Assembly (NCBI GenBank): GCA_947095535.1
Contig: OX352774.1
Span: forward strand, 237,175,825-237,239,824
Origin: Poecilobothrus nobilitatus
Lineage: Eukaryota; Arthropoda; Insecta; Diptera; Dolichopodidae
Direction of reading: 5' to 3'
DNA length: 64,000 nt
Shown: one piece after another, positions 10,474-21,841 of the stretch
Position numbering within the stretch: position 1 is the first letter of the stretch
Layout: every line of letters starts with the position of its first letter
Position numbers and translations under genes: made by a program
The notes under the pieces: model-generated
Seen by the model: only the letters and a program-made list of their open reading frames with translations
Database searches by the model: none
Told to the model about the DNA's origin: nothing

Positions 10474-12265
10474 GGATTCGAGTAGCTGCCATACAACTTC
10501 TATCTTTATATAGAAATAACTCAGTATCTATTCAAGCTAGGTTTCTGAAATTTTGCAAATGATGATCAAGTTTTATGGCAACAACTTTTGTAAAATTTGG
10601 TTGTGCTGGTGCAGCGGGTTCGGGTAGCTGCCATACAACTTCTCCGTTTAAATGAGAATAACTCAGTGTTTATTGAAGCTAGGAATCTGAAATTTAGTAA
10701 AGAGGTGTCGAGTTACATGCCAACAACTTTTGTAAAATTTGGTTGGTCTAGAGCAGCCGGTTCAGACTTCTTGCATCTCTTGGAACCTAATGAAGCTAGG
10801 CGTCTGAAATTTTGCAAATGATGATCAAGTTTTATGGCAACAACTTTTGTAAAATTTGGTTGTGGTGGTGCGGCGGGTTCGGGTAGCTGCCATACAACTT
10901 ATCCGGTTAAATGAGAATAACTCAGTGTTTATTGAAGCTAGGAATCTGAAATTTAGTAAAGAAGTGTCGAGTTATATGCCAACAACTTTTGTAAAATTTG
11001 TTTGGTCTAGAGCAGCCGGTTCAGACTTCTTGCACCTCTTGGAACCTAATGAAGCTAGGCGTCTGAAATTTTGCAAATGATGATCAAGTTTTATGGCAAC
11101 AACTTCTACAAAATTTGGTTGTGCTGGTACGACGGGTTCGGGTAGCTGCCATACAAAATCTCTTTTTAAATGAAAAGAACTCAGTGTCCGTCCGCACGAT
11201 AACTCAAAAAATAGAGGAGCTAAGAGGCTGAAAATTTTTTTACGTCACTTTTGTAAAATTGTTAGTTTTGCTATTTAACTCCAGCATTTTCTGTCCCCGG
11301 GTTCGGGTAGCTGCCATACAACTTCTTTCTTTAAATAGAAATAACCCAGTGTCTGTTCAATCTAGGTATCTGAAATTTTGCGAATGATGATCAAGTTTTA
11401 TGGCAACAACTTCTACAAAATTTGGTTGTGGTGGTGCGACGGGTTCGGGTAGCTGCCATACAAAATCTCTTTTTAAATGAAAAGAACTCAGTGTCCGTCC
11501 GCACGATAACTCATAAAGAAGCTAGGAGGCTGAAATTTTTTTTACGTCACTCTTGCAAAATTGTTAGTTTCGCTATTTAACTCCAGCATTTTCTGTCCCC
11601 GGGTTCGGGTAGCTGCCATACAACGTCTTTCTTTAAATAGAAATAACCCAGTGTCTGTTCAATCTAGGTATCTGAAATTTTGCGAATGATGATCAAGTTT
11701 TATGGCAACAACTTCTGCAAAATTTGGTTGTGGTGGTGTGACGGGTTCGGGTAGCTGCCATACAAAATCTCTTTTTAAATGAAAGAACTCAGTGTCCGTC
11801 CGCACGATAACTCAAAAAATAAAGGAGTTAGGAGGCTGCAATTTTTTTTACGTCACTTTTACAAAATTGTTAGTTTTGCTATTTAACTCCAGCATTTTCG
11901 GCCGCCGGGTTCGAGTAGCTGCCATACAACTTCTTTTTTTAAATGGAAATAACCCAGTGTCTATTCAATCTAGGTATCTGAAATTTTGCAAATGATGATC
12001 GAGTTTTATGGCAACAACTTCTGTAAAATTTTGTTGTGATGATATGACAGGTTCGGATAGTTGCCATACAACTTCTCTTTTTAAATGAAAATAACTCAGT
12101 GTCTATTGAAGCTAGCTATCTGAAATTTAGTGAAAAAGTGTCGAGTTGCATGCCAAAAACTTTTGTAAAATTTGAATGGTCTAAAGCAGCCGGTTCAGGC
12201 TTTTTGCATTTCTTGGAACTTAATGAAGCTAGGCGCAATAGATTCGGGTAGCTATCATACAACTC
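10474..12265 (+). repeat. Internal satellite: 11 copies of a GGGTTCGGGTAGCTGCCATA core
   Basis: The core begins at about 10474, 10615, 10874, 11134, 11299, 11441, 11601, 11743, 11907, 12050 and 12241. Spacings fall into two classes: about 259 bp twice near the start, then alternating intervals near 142 and 162 bp, giving a higher-order unit of about 302 bp. Each unit also carries a 'ctgaaattttgcaaatgatgatcaagttttatggc'-type block. Related single units occur reversed at 36600-37100 and 61800-61920, so the unit belongs to the family and is not private to this copy. Confidence 0.85.
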
Positions 12266-12414
12266 CACAATTTACATAAATATATCTCTGTAGTTCGGTA
12301 CTAAAACTCTGAATGTTTTTAAAAGATGATCAAGTTTTATAGAAACAGGATATATTACGTTCATACGGGTATCCCGGAGTTGACACAGTCTACTCTACTG
12401 CACTCTTCCTCGTT

Positions 12415-12895
12415 TTTTTTATAGATGTAATACAGTTAGGGAAATATAATTTGGAAGTCTCATATTATGTATTTTTTATTTCATATATATATGTATACAT
12501 ATCTTAAAATTAGATGTCGGTAATTTGGAACAAGAATAATTAAATCATAAATATTCCAAATACATAAATTATTACTTGTAATGCAAATAATACTGTAAAT
12601 TATATGACAGTTTCCAAAGTATATGTCAGCTTTCAGCTAAATATTGAACTGAAATTATTTCTGGAGAATAAAATTATACTTTTTGTAAAAGAACATGAGA
12701 AATAAAATTTAAATAAGCAAAAAAATATCTTTTCAGCATAAAACTACCTAGTAAATAATTTGAAAAATAAGTAATAATTTTTTCTAAAAAATATTGAAAT
12801 GGTAACACCGTTATCATTTTCATAACTTCAGTCTGAAAAGCTCTAGGTTAAATTCAGTTAATCTATGTTAAAAAAAGCCTTATACATTATATTCT
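12415..12895. other. Gene-free stretch between elements
   Basis: AT-rich sequence with no recognisable gene or repeat. Confidence 0.5.
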
Positions 12896-12899
12896 GTGA

Positions 12900-13385
12900 T
12901 ATATACCTTTATTACTTTAACTGAAGACTTTTTTACTTTAACTGAAAACATTTTTACTTTAATTGAAGACTTTTTCTTATTTCAAATGAAGACTTTTTTT
13001 TTCAATAAAGACTTTTTACTTTAAGTGAAGACATTTTTTTTTCAATGAAAATTCTTTACTTTAAGTGAAGACCTTTTTTTTTAATGAAGTTTCTTTATTT
13101 GCGTAATTTAGTTATTATAAATATATAATATAATGTGTATATATAAATGAATAAATAATATCTTATATATTATATACTATATATATTCATATATATATTT
13201 ATAAGTATACACATATATTCTATATAATATTAACAAAATTACTGAAATAATGAGAATCTTCATTCAAAAATAAATGTCTTCACTTAAAGTAAAAAGTCTT
13301 CATTGAAAAACAAAATGTCTTCAGTTAAAGTAAAAAGTCTTCATTTAAAATAAAATGTCTTCAATTAAAGTAAAAATGGTATATA
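12900..13385. mobile_element. Foldback element built of tandem GAAGAC-containing units
   Basis: A 486-bp palindromic element. The left end reads TATATACC then TTACTTTAACTGAAGAC; the right end, reverse-complemented, reads TATATACC then TTACTTTAATTGAAGAC. The left arm holds roughly eight imperfect copies of an ACTTTAAGTGAAGACNTTTTT-type unit of about 20-28 bp, and the right arm holds the same unit inverted five to six times. The centre (about 13100-13240) is an AT palindrome. Long arms made of tandem short units are typical of foldback-type elements. There is no coding sequence. Confidence 0.8.
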
Positions 13386-13959
13386 AATATTATTTAAATT
13401 TTATTTTAAAAGCAGTACCTAATAAAACAAATAAGATATGTGGTTAATTTCTTTAATTAATATATAAAGAAAAATAATATTTTTAATATCTTTTATACCT
13501 ATGATTAATATTAACTATAGAATGACTTTACATATTTAGGTCGTCCGATACAATTTAAAATTTAAAAAATTTACATCTATAAACTAAAATATTTTACCAT
13601 AACTGCGTTCACATAACCGTTTTATAATAATAATAATCAAATTAAATCAAATTATAATAGTCAATATCTATTATAAATTCACTAGCGACTAGAGAACAAA
13701 AAACAAGATATAGAAAGACCAAAAAAACAAAAAAAATTTTAAATAAAATCAAAATTATAATATTCTTTTTATTTTTATTTTTATTTTTAATTTATTTATA
13801 TAAAATAAAAAAAAAAATTTTATTTATTTTAAATTTTTTGTATGTTTTTTTTTTTTTGTAATTTTAAACAGTAAAAAAGTAATAAAATAATATCCATCAA
13901 TTTATATACAAATTAGGTAATTATTCAAATATTATATAGCTATCTATAGATAGGTTTTT

Positions 13960-15110
13960 AAAATGTTGAAAAATGTGCTTATTAGTTTCACTCTGTCTGT
14001 CCGTCCGTCTGCTTACAAAACTTCTACACCGTTAAAGATAGAGAAAAACAATTTTAACCATGAATAGGTCTCATAAAAACAATAATTTTGTTGACAGGTA
14101 TTTTTTTTAACTTTGTAAATTAATATCAAAATTATACAATTTTTTTAAATTTAGTATTTAAATTTACCGTTATGTGAAAACCAAATTTTGCATGATTTTT
14201 CTACCTTCATAACTCCGGCACGCTTTTAGATAGAGGCTTGAAATTTTGAGGCAAGAAAGAACTTTTAGAATTAGTATAAGTTTGCTCAGAAAATTTTTTT
14301 GGACCACCCCCTGTTTATGAGCTATTAGGGTTTAAAAATTGAAAATTTGCTATTTTTGAACACCTGTAACTTAGGAACCTGTACACATTTTACTTCTGCA
14401 AGATATAAAAATTAAAACTACAGTAATATATTTTTACGTGTGTTAAAGGTTTATTTTAGTTGTAGAGTATTCCAAAGTTGCAGCTCTTCAAAATTTCGAA
14501 AAATTCCCATTTTCAGATGTATATATCTCAGGCTCTGTGTAATAGTTTTGCAATCTAAAACAGCCAGAAGACCGGAAATTTTATTATCTACATAAAGCAA
14601 TATTAAAGTTATACAATATTTTGTAATTTACTATTTAAATTTACCGTTATGTGAAAACCACATTTTGCATGAAATTTCTTTTTTCAGAACTCCGACACGC
14701 CTTTAGATAGGAACCTGAAATTTGAGACAAGAAAGAACTTTTAGAATTAGTATAAGTTCCCTTAGAAAATTTTTTTGTACCACCCCTTGTTTAAGAGGTA
14801 TTAGGGCTGAAAAAGCACCTGTACAAATTTTTCTTCGACAAGACATAAAAATTAAAGCTCCAGTAATATATTTTTACGTGTGTTACGTGTTTTTACGTGT
14901 GTGGTTTGGCTTACTTATATAGGTTTCCGGATTTACAGCCCCTCAAAACTCCAGAAAAGTCATATTTTTACATATTTTCTTATTACAAAAAAATTTCTTA
15001 AATTTTATTTCTTAATTTTTCAAATTTTTATGCAAGTCACAATTTTAAACAGTTTGTATTCTCTTTTGGAAATGTGCGTTTTTAAAACAGTTGGTTTACA
15101 TGCTACCTTG
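13960..15110 (-). mobile_element. DINE-like family 2 element, left arm of long inverted repeat
   Basis: Reverse-oriented copy of a roughly 1.2 kb non-coding element. Its terminus lies at the inner end (ACATGCTACCTTG at about 15098-15110), preceded inwards by a short hairpin region and the subterminal block GGAAATGTGCG. The outer end has AAATGTGCTTATTAGTTTC followed by a GTCTGTCCGTCCGTCTG tract (13997-14013). Two internal direct repeats about 475 bp apart (around 14165 and 14640) begin TTTACCGTTATGTGAAAACC. The element is an inverted match of 15818-17074. Open frames at 14722 and 14880 fall inside it and show no domain. Confidence 0.8.
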
Positions 15111-15817
15111 ATGTTAATAGTTTTCAATATGACAATATTGAAGAGACAAAAATTAAATTATATTTTATGGCGGAAGCTTTTCAACAATAAAATAATTTTT
15201 TTAAATTTATTAAAAACATTTTTTTTATAATTTAATTTTTGTTTTTAATAATTTATTATTTAAAAAGAAAAGAAAAAAAAATATTCCAAAAATCAAATTT
15301 TATATTTATTTTTTTTTTTCTTAAAAATTCCTTAATAAATTTTTATTTAATTTCTTAATAAATATGTATTGAATTAAATTTAAATAATGTAACTATGTGA
15401 TCGTTGATTTGTTTTATATCAACATCATCTAGATTAATCAGAATTAATTGATGTGTTAAGCTAAATGTTGGCTTTTTGTTAAAGGGGTAACAGACTTAAA
15501 TTTATACAGTAAAATTAAAATATTTTTACTTAATAGAATATTTGAATTTCTATACCACCCATCCTTTTGCCGGTGCTTAGACAAATTTAAGATCGAATCT
15601 AAGTTTTCAAAACTTTGTTGTTGACATTATTTTCCACAAAGCACTGTTCAGTAATAGAAAGAAGAGAAATGAATAGTATTCCCTACATAACTACAGCTTA
15701 TCTAGCAGAAGTTGGATGCTGTTATAAAGGTGTGAAATTAAACTCTAAAAATATATTGATTATTTTTTTCATAAATGAAATCAAAATTTCAATAATTAAT
15801 AGTAAGTATATATCGAA
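15111..15817. other. Spacer between inverted family 2 elements
   Basis: About 700 bp of AT-rich DNA that forms the loop of the long inverted repeat. It holds a 72-codon open frame (15615) of mixed composition with no recognised domain. I see no promoter or splice signal that would make it a gene. Confidence 0.5.
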
Positions 15818-17074
15818 ACAAGGTAGAATGTAAGCCAACGGTTTTTAAAAGCGCACATTTCCAAAACTCAATACAAACTGTTTAGAATTGTGACTTGCAC
15901 CAAAATGTGAAAATTTCATGTAATAAGAAAAAACGTGAAAATAGGACATTTTTGAAATTTTGAGGCCGTAAGTCCGGAATCCTACTCGTATATAACTAAG
16001 AAAAACCGTTAACGCACGTAAAACTATATTATTGAACCTTTAATTTTCATGTCTTGCCGACGAAAAATTTTTACAGTTGTCTAAAAATAGCAAATTTTCA
16101 ATTTTTGAGGCGTAATAACTCTTAAAGAGGGGGTACTACCAAAAACTTTTCTGAGGAAACTTATATTAATTATAATATAAAAGTTATTTCTTGTTTCAAA
16201 ATTTCAGGTTCCAATCTAAAGGCGTGCCGGAGTTATGAAAAAAAAACTTTCAATCAAAATGTGGTTTTCACATAACGGTAAATTTAAATAGTAAATTACA
16301 AAACATTACATAATTTAGATATTGTTTCATATAGATAATAAAATTTTCGATCTTCTGGCTGTTTTAGATTGCAAAACTATTACGCAGAGCCTGAGATATA
16401 TACTTCTGAAAATGGGGCTTTTTCGCAATTTTGAAGAGCTGCAACTTTGGAACCCTTTACAACTAAAATTAACGTTTAACACAAGTAAAAATATATTACT
16501 GTAGCTTTAATTTTTATATCTTTCCGAAGTAAAATGTGTACAGGTTCCTAAGTTACAGGTGTTTAAAAATAGCAAATTTTCAATTTTTGAGCCCTAATAG
16601 CTCCTAAACAGGGGGTGGTCCAAAAAAATTTTCGGAGCTAACCTCTCTATCTAAAAGCGTGCCGGAGTTATGAAGGTAGAAAAATCATGCAAAATTGGGT
16701 TTTCACATAACGGTAAATTTAAATACTAAATTTAAAAAAATTGTAAAATTTTGATATTAATTTACAAAGTTAAAAAAAATATCTGTCGAATGACGTTTAC
16801 AGATTCAAAAAATCTTAAGCAGAACATAAGATATACGTATTTAAAAATAGGGCTTTTTCAAAGTTTGAGGGGCTGTAGCTCCGTAATGCATGAGGCTACA
16901 TGAAAAAGTTGTTCCACAAAATTATTTTTTTTATGAGACCTACCCATGGTTAAAATTTTTTTTTCTAACTTTAACGGTGTAGAAGTTTTGTAAACAGACG
17001 GACGGACGGGCGGATGGACAGAGTGAAACTAATAAGCACATTTTTTCAAAATTTTTTTGGAAATGTGCTAAAAA
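15818..17074 (+). mobile_element. DINE-like family 2 element, right arm of long inverted repeat
   Basis: Forward copy of about 1.26 kb. It begins ACAAGGTAGAATGTAAGCC and continues AACGGTTTTT, then the subterminal repeat AAAGCGCACATTTCC. Internal blocks (TTTCACATAACGGTAAATTT, and AGCTCCTAAACAGGGGGTGG) occur twice. Near the far end are TAACTTTAACGGTGTAGAAG, a GACGGACGGACGGGCGGATGG tract (16999-17019) and a palindrome, AGCACATTT...AAATGTGCT (about 17036-17070). This mirrors family 1: terminus, hairpin, subterminal repeat, core, GTCC tract, end palindrome. By eye it matches the left arm along nearly its whole length. Confidence 0.8.
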
Positions 17075-17364
17075 GGGACGTTATTGATTATCAAAGCATG
17101 AATCACCATTTTTTTTTAAATTTAAAAATAACAAATTATTATGCCTATAAAGGTAACAAGGTAACAATTTTTATTGCATCAAAATCTCACAAATTTAAAC
17201 TTCTTAAATTTTGTAAAATAAAAAAAGAAAAAAAAATATCGGTCTTAAAAAATAACAAGTTGGTATTTTTTGTTAAAAAAGCCTTATAGTATTTGTTATT
17301 AGTCCGCTAATTTCACTTAATTAAAATTAATATGTGTATTTAAAACAATATGTTTTTTTAAATT

Positions 17365-17515
17365 AAATCAAGTCAGAATGAAAACCAAAGGTTTTTAAAG
17401 GCGCACATTTTCCAAAGGAATATAAAAACAGTTTAGAATACTGTAATAATAATAAAAATTTTGAAAAACCAAAATACCCTTTCTACAATTTTAAAAAAAT
17501 CCTATATAACTTGTA
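17365..17515 (+). mobile_element. Family 2 element, terminus-only fragment
   Basis: Contains AAGTCAGAATGAAAACC, then AAAGGTTTTT making a clear hairpin with the preceding AAAACC, then AAAGGCGCACATTTTCC. The match to the 27.6 kb copy (CAGTTTAGAATACTG and 'cctatataac') fades after about 150 bp, so the remainder is deleted or diverged. Confidence 0.7.
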
Positions 17516-17969
17516 ATGTAATGATAATGATATTAGAAATGTATTTAAAATAAAATTATATAAAATAAAAGTTTTTTTAAATAATATTATGCATTTATCG
17601 AAACAAATTAAACCCCCTAAAAAGTAGAAAATAAAATTGACGGTAGATCTTAAGTAATTTTAATTGTTATAAGATAATAAAATAATCCCGTAAATCATTT
17701 GAGATTAGAATAAAATGCGAAATTTGTTATACACTAATAACTAAGCAGCCGGTGGATGTTTACTTCTTGAAAATAATTTTTTAAATAAAATTTTGCCGCA
17801 CGCATTAAAATTTACAACCGCTGTATAAAAATACAAGTAGAATAGATTTACACAGTAAGCACATATAAAACGAAAAACGTTTATTTTTATATTCATCGTG
17901 CATAAGGCGTAAATGTAAGATTTCCTACACGTTTTAAAATTTGAATCTGCAGCTTTGAAAACTAAATAA

Positions 17970-18487
17970 ACAAGGCAGAATGTAAATCAACTGTTTTTAA
18001 AAGCGCACATTTCCAAAAGATAATAAAACAATAACAGATAATAAAAATTGTTCAGAATTGTGACTTACACCAAAATATGAAAATTTCACAAAAGAAAAAA
18101 TGTGAAAATAGGACTTTTTTGCAATTTTGAGGAACGCTATATAACTCAGAAAAAGCCTTAATACACGTAAAAATATATTACTGAAGCTTTAATTTTTATA
18201 TCTTGCCGAAGAAAAATTTGCACAAGTACATAAGCTACAAGTGTTTAAAAATAGCAGATTTTCAATTTTGAGTGCTGATAGGTCTTAAACAGGGACAAAA
18301 ATGTGAAGCAGAGCATGCGATATACGCATTTAATAATAAGGCTTTTTCAAAGTTTGATAAGCAGTAGCTCCGTAACATGAAAAAGTTGTTCTACAATATT
18401 AATTTTTTTTATGTGACCTACTTTTGTGACCTACTACGGGCAGTGCGAGATCATTTTTTTAAATTTTTTTTGGAAATGTACTAAAAA
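17970..18487 (+). mobile_element. Family 2 element, internally deleted copy
   Basis: Begins ACAAGGCAGAATGTAAATC and AAAAGCGCACATTTCC, and ends TTTGGAAATGTACTAAAA. The middle keeps the 'acgtaaaaatatattactgaagctttaatttttatatcttgccgaagaaaa'-type block but lacks the 'cataacggtaaat' unit. The length of about 520 bp against 1.2 kb indicates internal deletion. Confidence 0.75.
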
Positions 18488-18584
18488 TACAAGCATGAGT
18501 TCATAATACTTAAAAATACATAAACATTACATTAAAAATGTATTTATGTATATATAAAACAGCTCTTTTGAAATATTTCTTACT

Positions 18585-18660
18585 CATGGCGCAGTGGTTA
18601 AGTCGCCAACCTTTCAATCGAAGGGTCTTGGGTTCAAACCTCGGTCAGGTCATAAATAAA
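18585..18660 (+). mobile_element. tRNA-like SINE head (family S3)
   Basis: TGGCGCAGTGGTTAAG resembles a tRNA A-box region and GGGTTCAAACCTC a B-box. An anticodon-like stem (CCTT/AAGG) lies between. The acceptor ends do not pair and the loop lacks the usual T at position 33, so I call a SINE head and not a tRNA gene. It is followed by TAA/ATA microsatellite DNA and the repeated body blocks at 18769-19250. Confidence 0.7.
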
Positions 18661-18666
18661 AAATAT

Positions 18667-19260
18667 GTAGTATTTTTATATCGTAATAATATATATCGTA
18701 TAATTATAGTATAATAACAATAATAATATTAATAGTAATAATAATAATAGTAATAATAATAATAGCTGCTACAGTGGAGCCATCTTTGGTTATATCATGC
18801 AAGTAAGATGTTATATACTGCTGCACGTTGTAATCCACTGATGGCGCTGACTCTGTAGTAAAATAATAACAATAATAACAATAAAAATAATAATAGCAAT
18901 AATAATATTAATAACAATAGCAATAAATAATAATAATAATAATAGTAACAATAATTATAATAATAATAATAGTAATAATAATAATAATAGTAATAATAAT
19001 AATAGCTACTACAGTGGAGCTTTCTTTGGTTATATCATGCAAGTAAGGTGTTATATACTGCTGCACGTTGTAATCCACTGATGACGCTGACTCTGTAGTA
19101 AAATAATAATAATATTAATAAGAATACTAATACCAATAATAGTAACCGCTACAGTGATAGTGGGGGTTACCTTCAATAATTACCTCATGTAGTACTATAT
19201 ACTACTACTAAATGTTGTAACTGTTGTGACGGCTTTAGTCACTGTTAGCAAAATAGTAAT
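18667..19260 (+). repeat. (TAA/ATA)n microsatellite with three SINE-body-like repeats
   Basis: Three roughly 95-bp blocks are separated by TAA/TAG/CAA triplet DNA: 18769-18862, 19008-19102 and a decayed one at 19143-19250. Each starts GCTACAGTGGAGC (or variant), contains TTATATCATGCAAGTAAG and TTGTAATCCACTGATG, and ends GCTGACTCTGTAGTAAAATAA. The first two differ at only a few positions; the third is much more diverged. The arrangement suggests amplification of a 3' body together with its triplet tail, either as tandem duplications or as repeated insertions into the tail. Confidence 0.8.
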
Positions 19261-19274
19261 AATAATAGGCGGAT

Positions 19275-19490
19275 TCATTGTTTCCTTACAGTCCCACTTC
19301 CAATTCAATGTTTCCGTATCCATTTCCTATCCTTTCCTATCCCTACTCCCTAGCCAATATACCGCGTTCGCAGATAAGGGTTTCATCCCATTATATTGGC
19401 TAAAGGGGGAGGTGGGTTTAGTCAGTAAGAATCTGACACTACCAAGAGGGAGTTCTTGGTGTCTTTGGAAGATTCCCAGCGCCCTTAGGA
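19275..19490 (+). repeat. Dispersed repeat, GGAGGTGG...GATTCCC family, copy 2
   Basis: A balanced-composition island in AT-rich DNA. The block 19408-19482 matches 6043-6131 at both ends (GGAGGTGGGTTTAGTCAG ... TGTCTTTGGAAGATTCCC). Two overlapping reading frames of 119 and 67 codons on opposite strands exist here only because the island has fewer stops, and neither has a recognisable domain. Confidence 0.6.
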
Positions 19491-19499
19491 AAAAAAACG

Positions 19500-21225
19500 C
19501 ATACAATAAACTACGAAAAACACATTTCATATTACTAACACTGATTAGACTATTTTTTAATTTTTATAAAAATTATGATATTTAATGACTTTGACTTAAA
19601 TAAAATGGTTAATATTTTCTTAGATTACTAATAAAATTAGCTAAACAGATATATATTTTTTAACTCATGTCATTGAAAATTATTGGCTTAAAAATACAAA
19701 ATTTACTTTTTTTTAGAAGAAGAAAGGACATAACTATATCGTCCTGAAAAATTTTGCAAACATTTTTTACTAAATTTTGAAAGTAGAGAAAATTTTTATA
19801 TGTTTATTTTATAACACACTTTTATTAGACTTTTTCACACTTTATACTTTTATAACACATTTTGGAAAATACAAAAACTAATTTGCCTACTTAATTAAAA
19901 TACTAAAAGTTCTTTTTGATACAAAATTGCATAAGAAAAAGGTAGCTAAAGCAATATATAAATAAATAGACAACGACCATTGAATATAAAAGAATATTAA
20001 TTTTTTTATATTCTACGAGATGGCAACAGTGCATGACAGATAGAAAAATGGACACAGGCGATTTAATATAAAAGCATAATATAATAATTAGACAATTATT
20101 TTTAAATAACTTGTTAACTTTCTTAGAAAACCTTAGCATTAAATCATAATATATAACTAAATTTACAACTAAAAAGCTTTTGGGTTTATTGCTACTACCT
20201 ATTATTAATCAATTGAATATTATAATACATAATCATATTAAACCCAAATAAAAAAAATTATTTCGATTGATATGATATTATAGGAACCTGATATGACAAT
20301 ATTTTAAACAATTTTTTTTATACAATTTATTTATTTATAATCAAAATTTAATTTTAATATTATTAAATAAATATTTAAATGACATGTTAATTTTTAAACT
20401 TGAAATAGGAATTTAATTAATTGTTTTTGATTTGACATCATCAAATTTGAAAGATAGAAAATATAACAATATAATGTAATTAATTTAATTTTATTGAAAT
20501 AATGGAATATATTATAATATTGAAAAATTATCTTAAATAACTTTATAATCATTATTTATAAATTTTATAAAATTTCTTTTTTTTTGTTAAGGTTTTGTTT
20601 CTTTGCAGATTATCTTAAGTTAAATAAAAAAATTTTTTTTTTTGATTTTGTTCATTAGTATAACTTTCTACATAAGGAAATATTTCCACTATACTTTACT
20701 CAATCGCAGTCTTATTGGATTAGCTCATGTGATAAAATCAACTTCCAAAATCGATTACCGCTAATCACTTTCAACTCAACTCAAAAACATCATTTCTTTA
20801 AGTTTTTTCTTGATAGGTTTTAGAAAAGTATTTTGCAAACCTTATAACTATTGTTTATTTTTTTGGATTTTATCATACTCTTTTCAAATTTTTGTCTCTT
20901 TATTATATAACTTTAGATATGATTCTAAAGCATTTATTAACAATTACTTTTATTTGGTTAAATGTTGACTGTTTTACAAGAGAATTTTTAATCCCGTATT
21001 GTGGCCAGACTACTGATATTTCTTAAACATTATACACTTGTTAAATTTAGTTCGTTTTTCAGATTATTATATTGCCCTGATTTTTATAAATCTACAAATA
21101 AGTCATTATTTTTTTTTCCAATTTTTTTTCATTTGGTGAAGATTTCCCTTTCGTACATTTAATAAAACAAACTAGTAATTTAGTACTTAAAAGTACTTTT
21201 TTTCAGCAATTTTCTTTATAATAAA
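19500..21225. other. Stretch without recognised genes
   Basis: AT-rich sequence with no supported gene. One 78-codon minus-strand frame (19903) is hydrophobic and Phe/Ile-rich, as expected from composition. Confidence 0.5.
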
Positions 21226-21227
21226 GT

Positions 21228-21300
21228 GCTAGTGATCTGTGCAGGATTTGAAATCCGCACTCTTTTAGAATAATACCTCTCTTCTTTTAATCTTTTAACT
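21228..21300 (-). mobile_element. Decayed SINE head, family S2
   Basis: On the minus strand AAAGAGTGCGGATTTCAAATCCTGC... resembles the B-box region of the S2 copies (GGAGTGCGGGTTCGATCCCTGCACAGGTCG in the nearby copy, allowing changes). No body or tail is recognisable. Confidence 0.5.
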
Positions 21301-21569
21301 CCTAAGAGAAACATGGGGCGCTTATAAGCTACTTTCACATGTAACAATTATCTGCTATTTTTCTAAGATGACGTCATGATTTACGTTAAAAATATTGTTT
21401 TCACTATAACAATTGTCCTTTTCGGGTTTCCTCCACGTCCAATTACCTGAGAATTGTATTAAAAGGAAAATTCTTTTTATTTTTAATTTCTCTTAAAAAA
21501 CAAAACTTTTTTAAAATGTCGTGTGCTAAACTACTCGGCTAGCGGGGTCACCTCCATAAACGATTTTTA

Positions 21570-21841
21570 TTTATTTATTTATTTATATTAATATTACATA
21601 CATTAATGTAGTGCAATATTATTGAACCATCGGCTACCAAGGCCATTATAGGTTTTTATACTATTATTAAATTATATACTAATATTATTTATTTTGTTTA
21701 TATTATATACTATATATTTACATTATATTCGGTCGTAAGGGGGTATATAAAGAAAAAAAAACACTTACGACCTGTGCAGGGATCGAACCCGCACTCCTTC
21801 GGTTACTACGCCACACGCCTACCCACTAGGCTACCGAAGCC
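21570..21841 (-). mobile_element. tRNA-derived SINE (family S2), intact with perfect TSD
   Basis: The minus-strand head has GGTAGCCTAGTGGGTAGG (A-box region) and GGGTTCGATCCCTGC (B-box). The body contains AAATAAATAATATTAGTATA and CCTATAATGGCCTTGGTAG, and the 3' tail is (TAAA)n. Flanks 21554-21569 and 21842-21857 are an identical 16-bp target duplication, CCATAAACGATTTTTA, which fixes both element ends and suggests recent insertion. The body matches 61340-61545. Confidence 0.92.

Larger units (their letters stand above)
10194..12412 (+). mobile_element. DINE-1/INE-1-like (HINE) element with internal satellite
   Basis: This is the largest and clearest copy, about 2.2 kb. The 5' end is the subterminal repeat TTATACCCGTATGAAC (10194-10209), inside a palindrome running to 10226. 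Then follow a GTCGATTAAGCCATG block, a (GTCC)9 tract (10333-10368) and 1.8 kb of tandemly repeated units. The 3' end carries the inverted subterminal repeat GTTCATACGGGTAT (12359-12372), a hairpin (12377-12395, one mismatch) and the terminus CACTCTTCCTCG followed by a T run. Drosophila DINE-1 has the same plan: TTATACCCG start, GTCGAT..GCCATGTCCGTC block and hairpin end. Short open frames inside are products of the repeats and not genes. No Rep/helicase coding sequence is present, so it is non-autonomous. Confidence 0.85.

Noticed and set aside
10597..11995. Near-identical 74-codon frames at 10597 and 10856 and a related one at 11792
   Set aside because: They are produced by the tandem units of a non-coding DINE-like element. 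Their similarity reflects DNA repetition and not a protein family.
14722..17289. Open frames of 60-116 codons within the long inverted repeat
   Set aside because: They fall inside non-coding element copies or their flank, have no recognisable domain, and are not preserved as frames between the two arms.
18585..18660. Possible functional tRNA gene
   Set aside because: A- and B-box-like blocks are present, but the acceptor arm does not pair and the anticodon loop is irregular. The SINE explanation fits the attached body better.
19226..19585. 119-codon plus-strand frame and opposing 67-codon frame
   Set aside because: Both sit on a GC-richer dispersed repeat with few stops by composition. Part matches the repeat at 6043.
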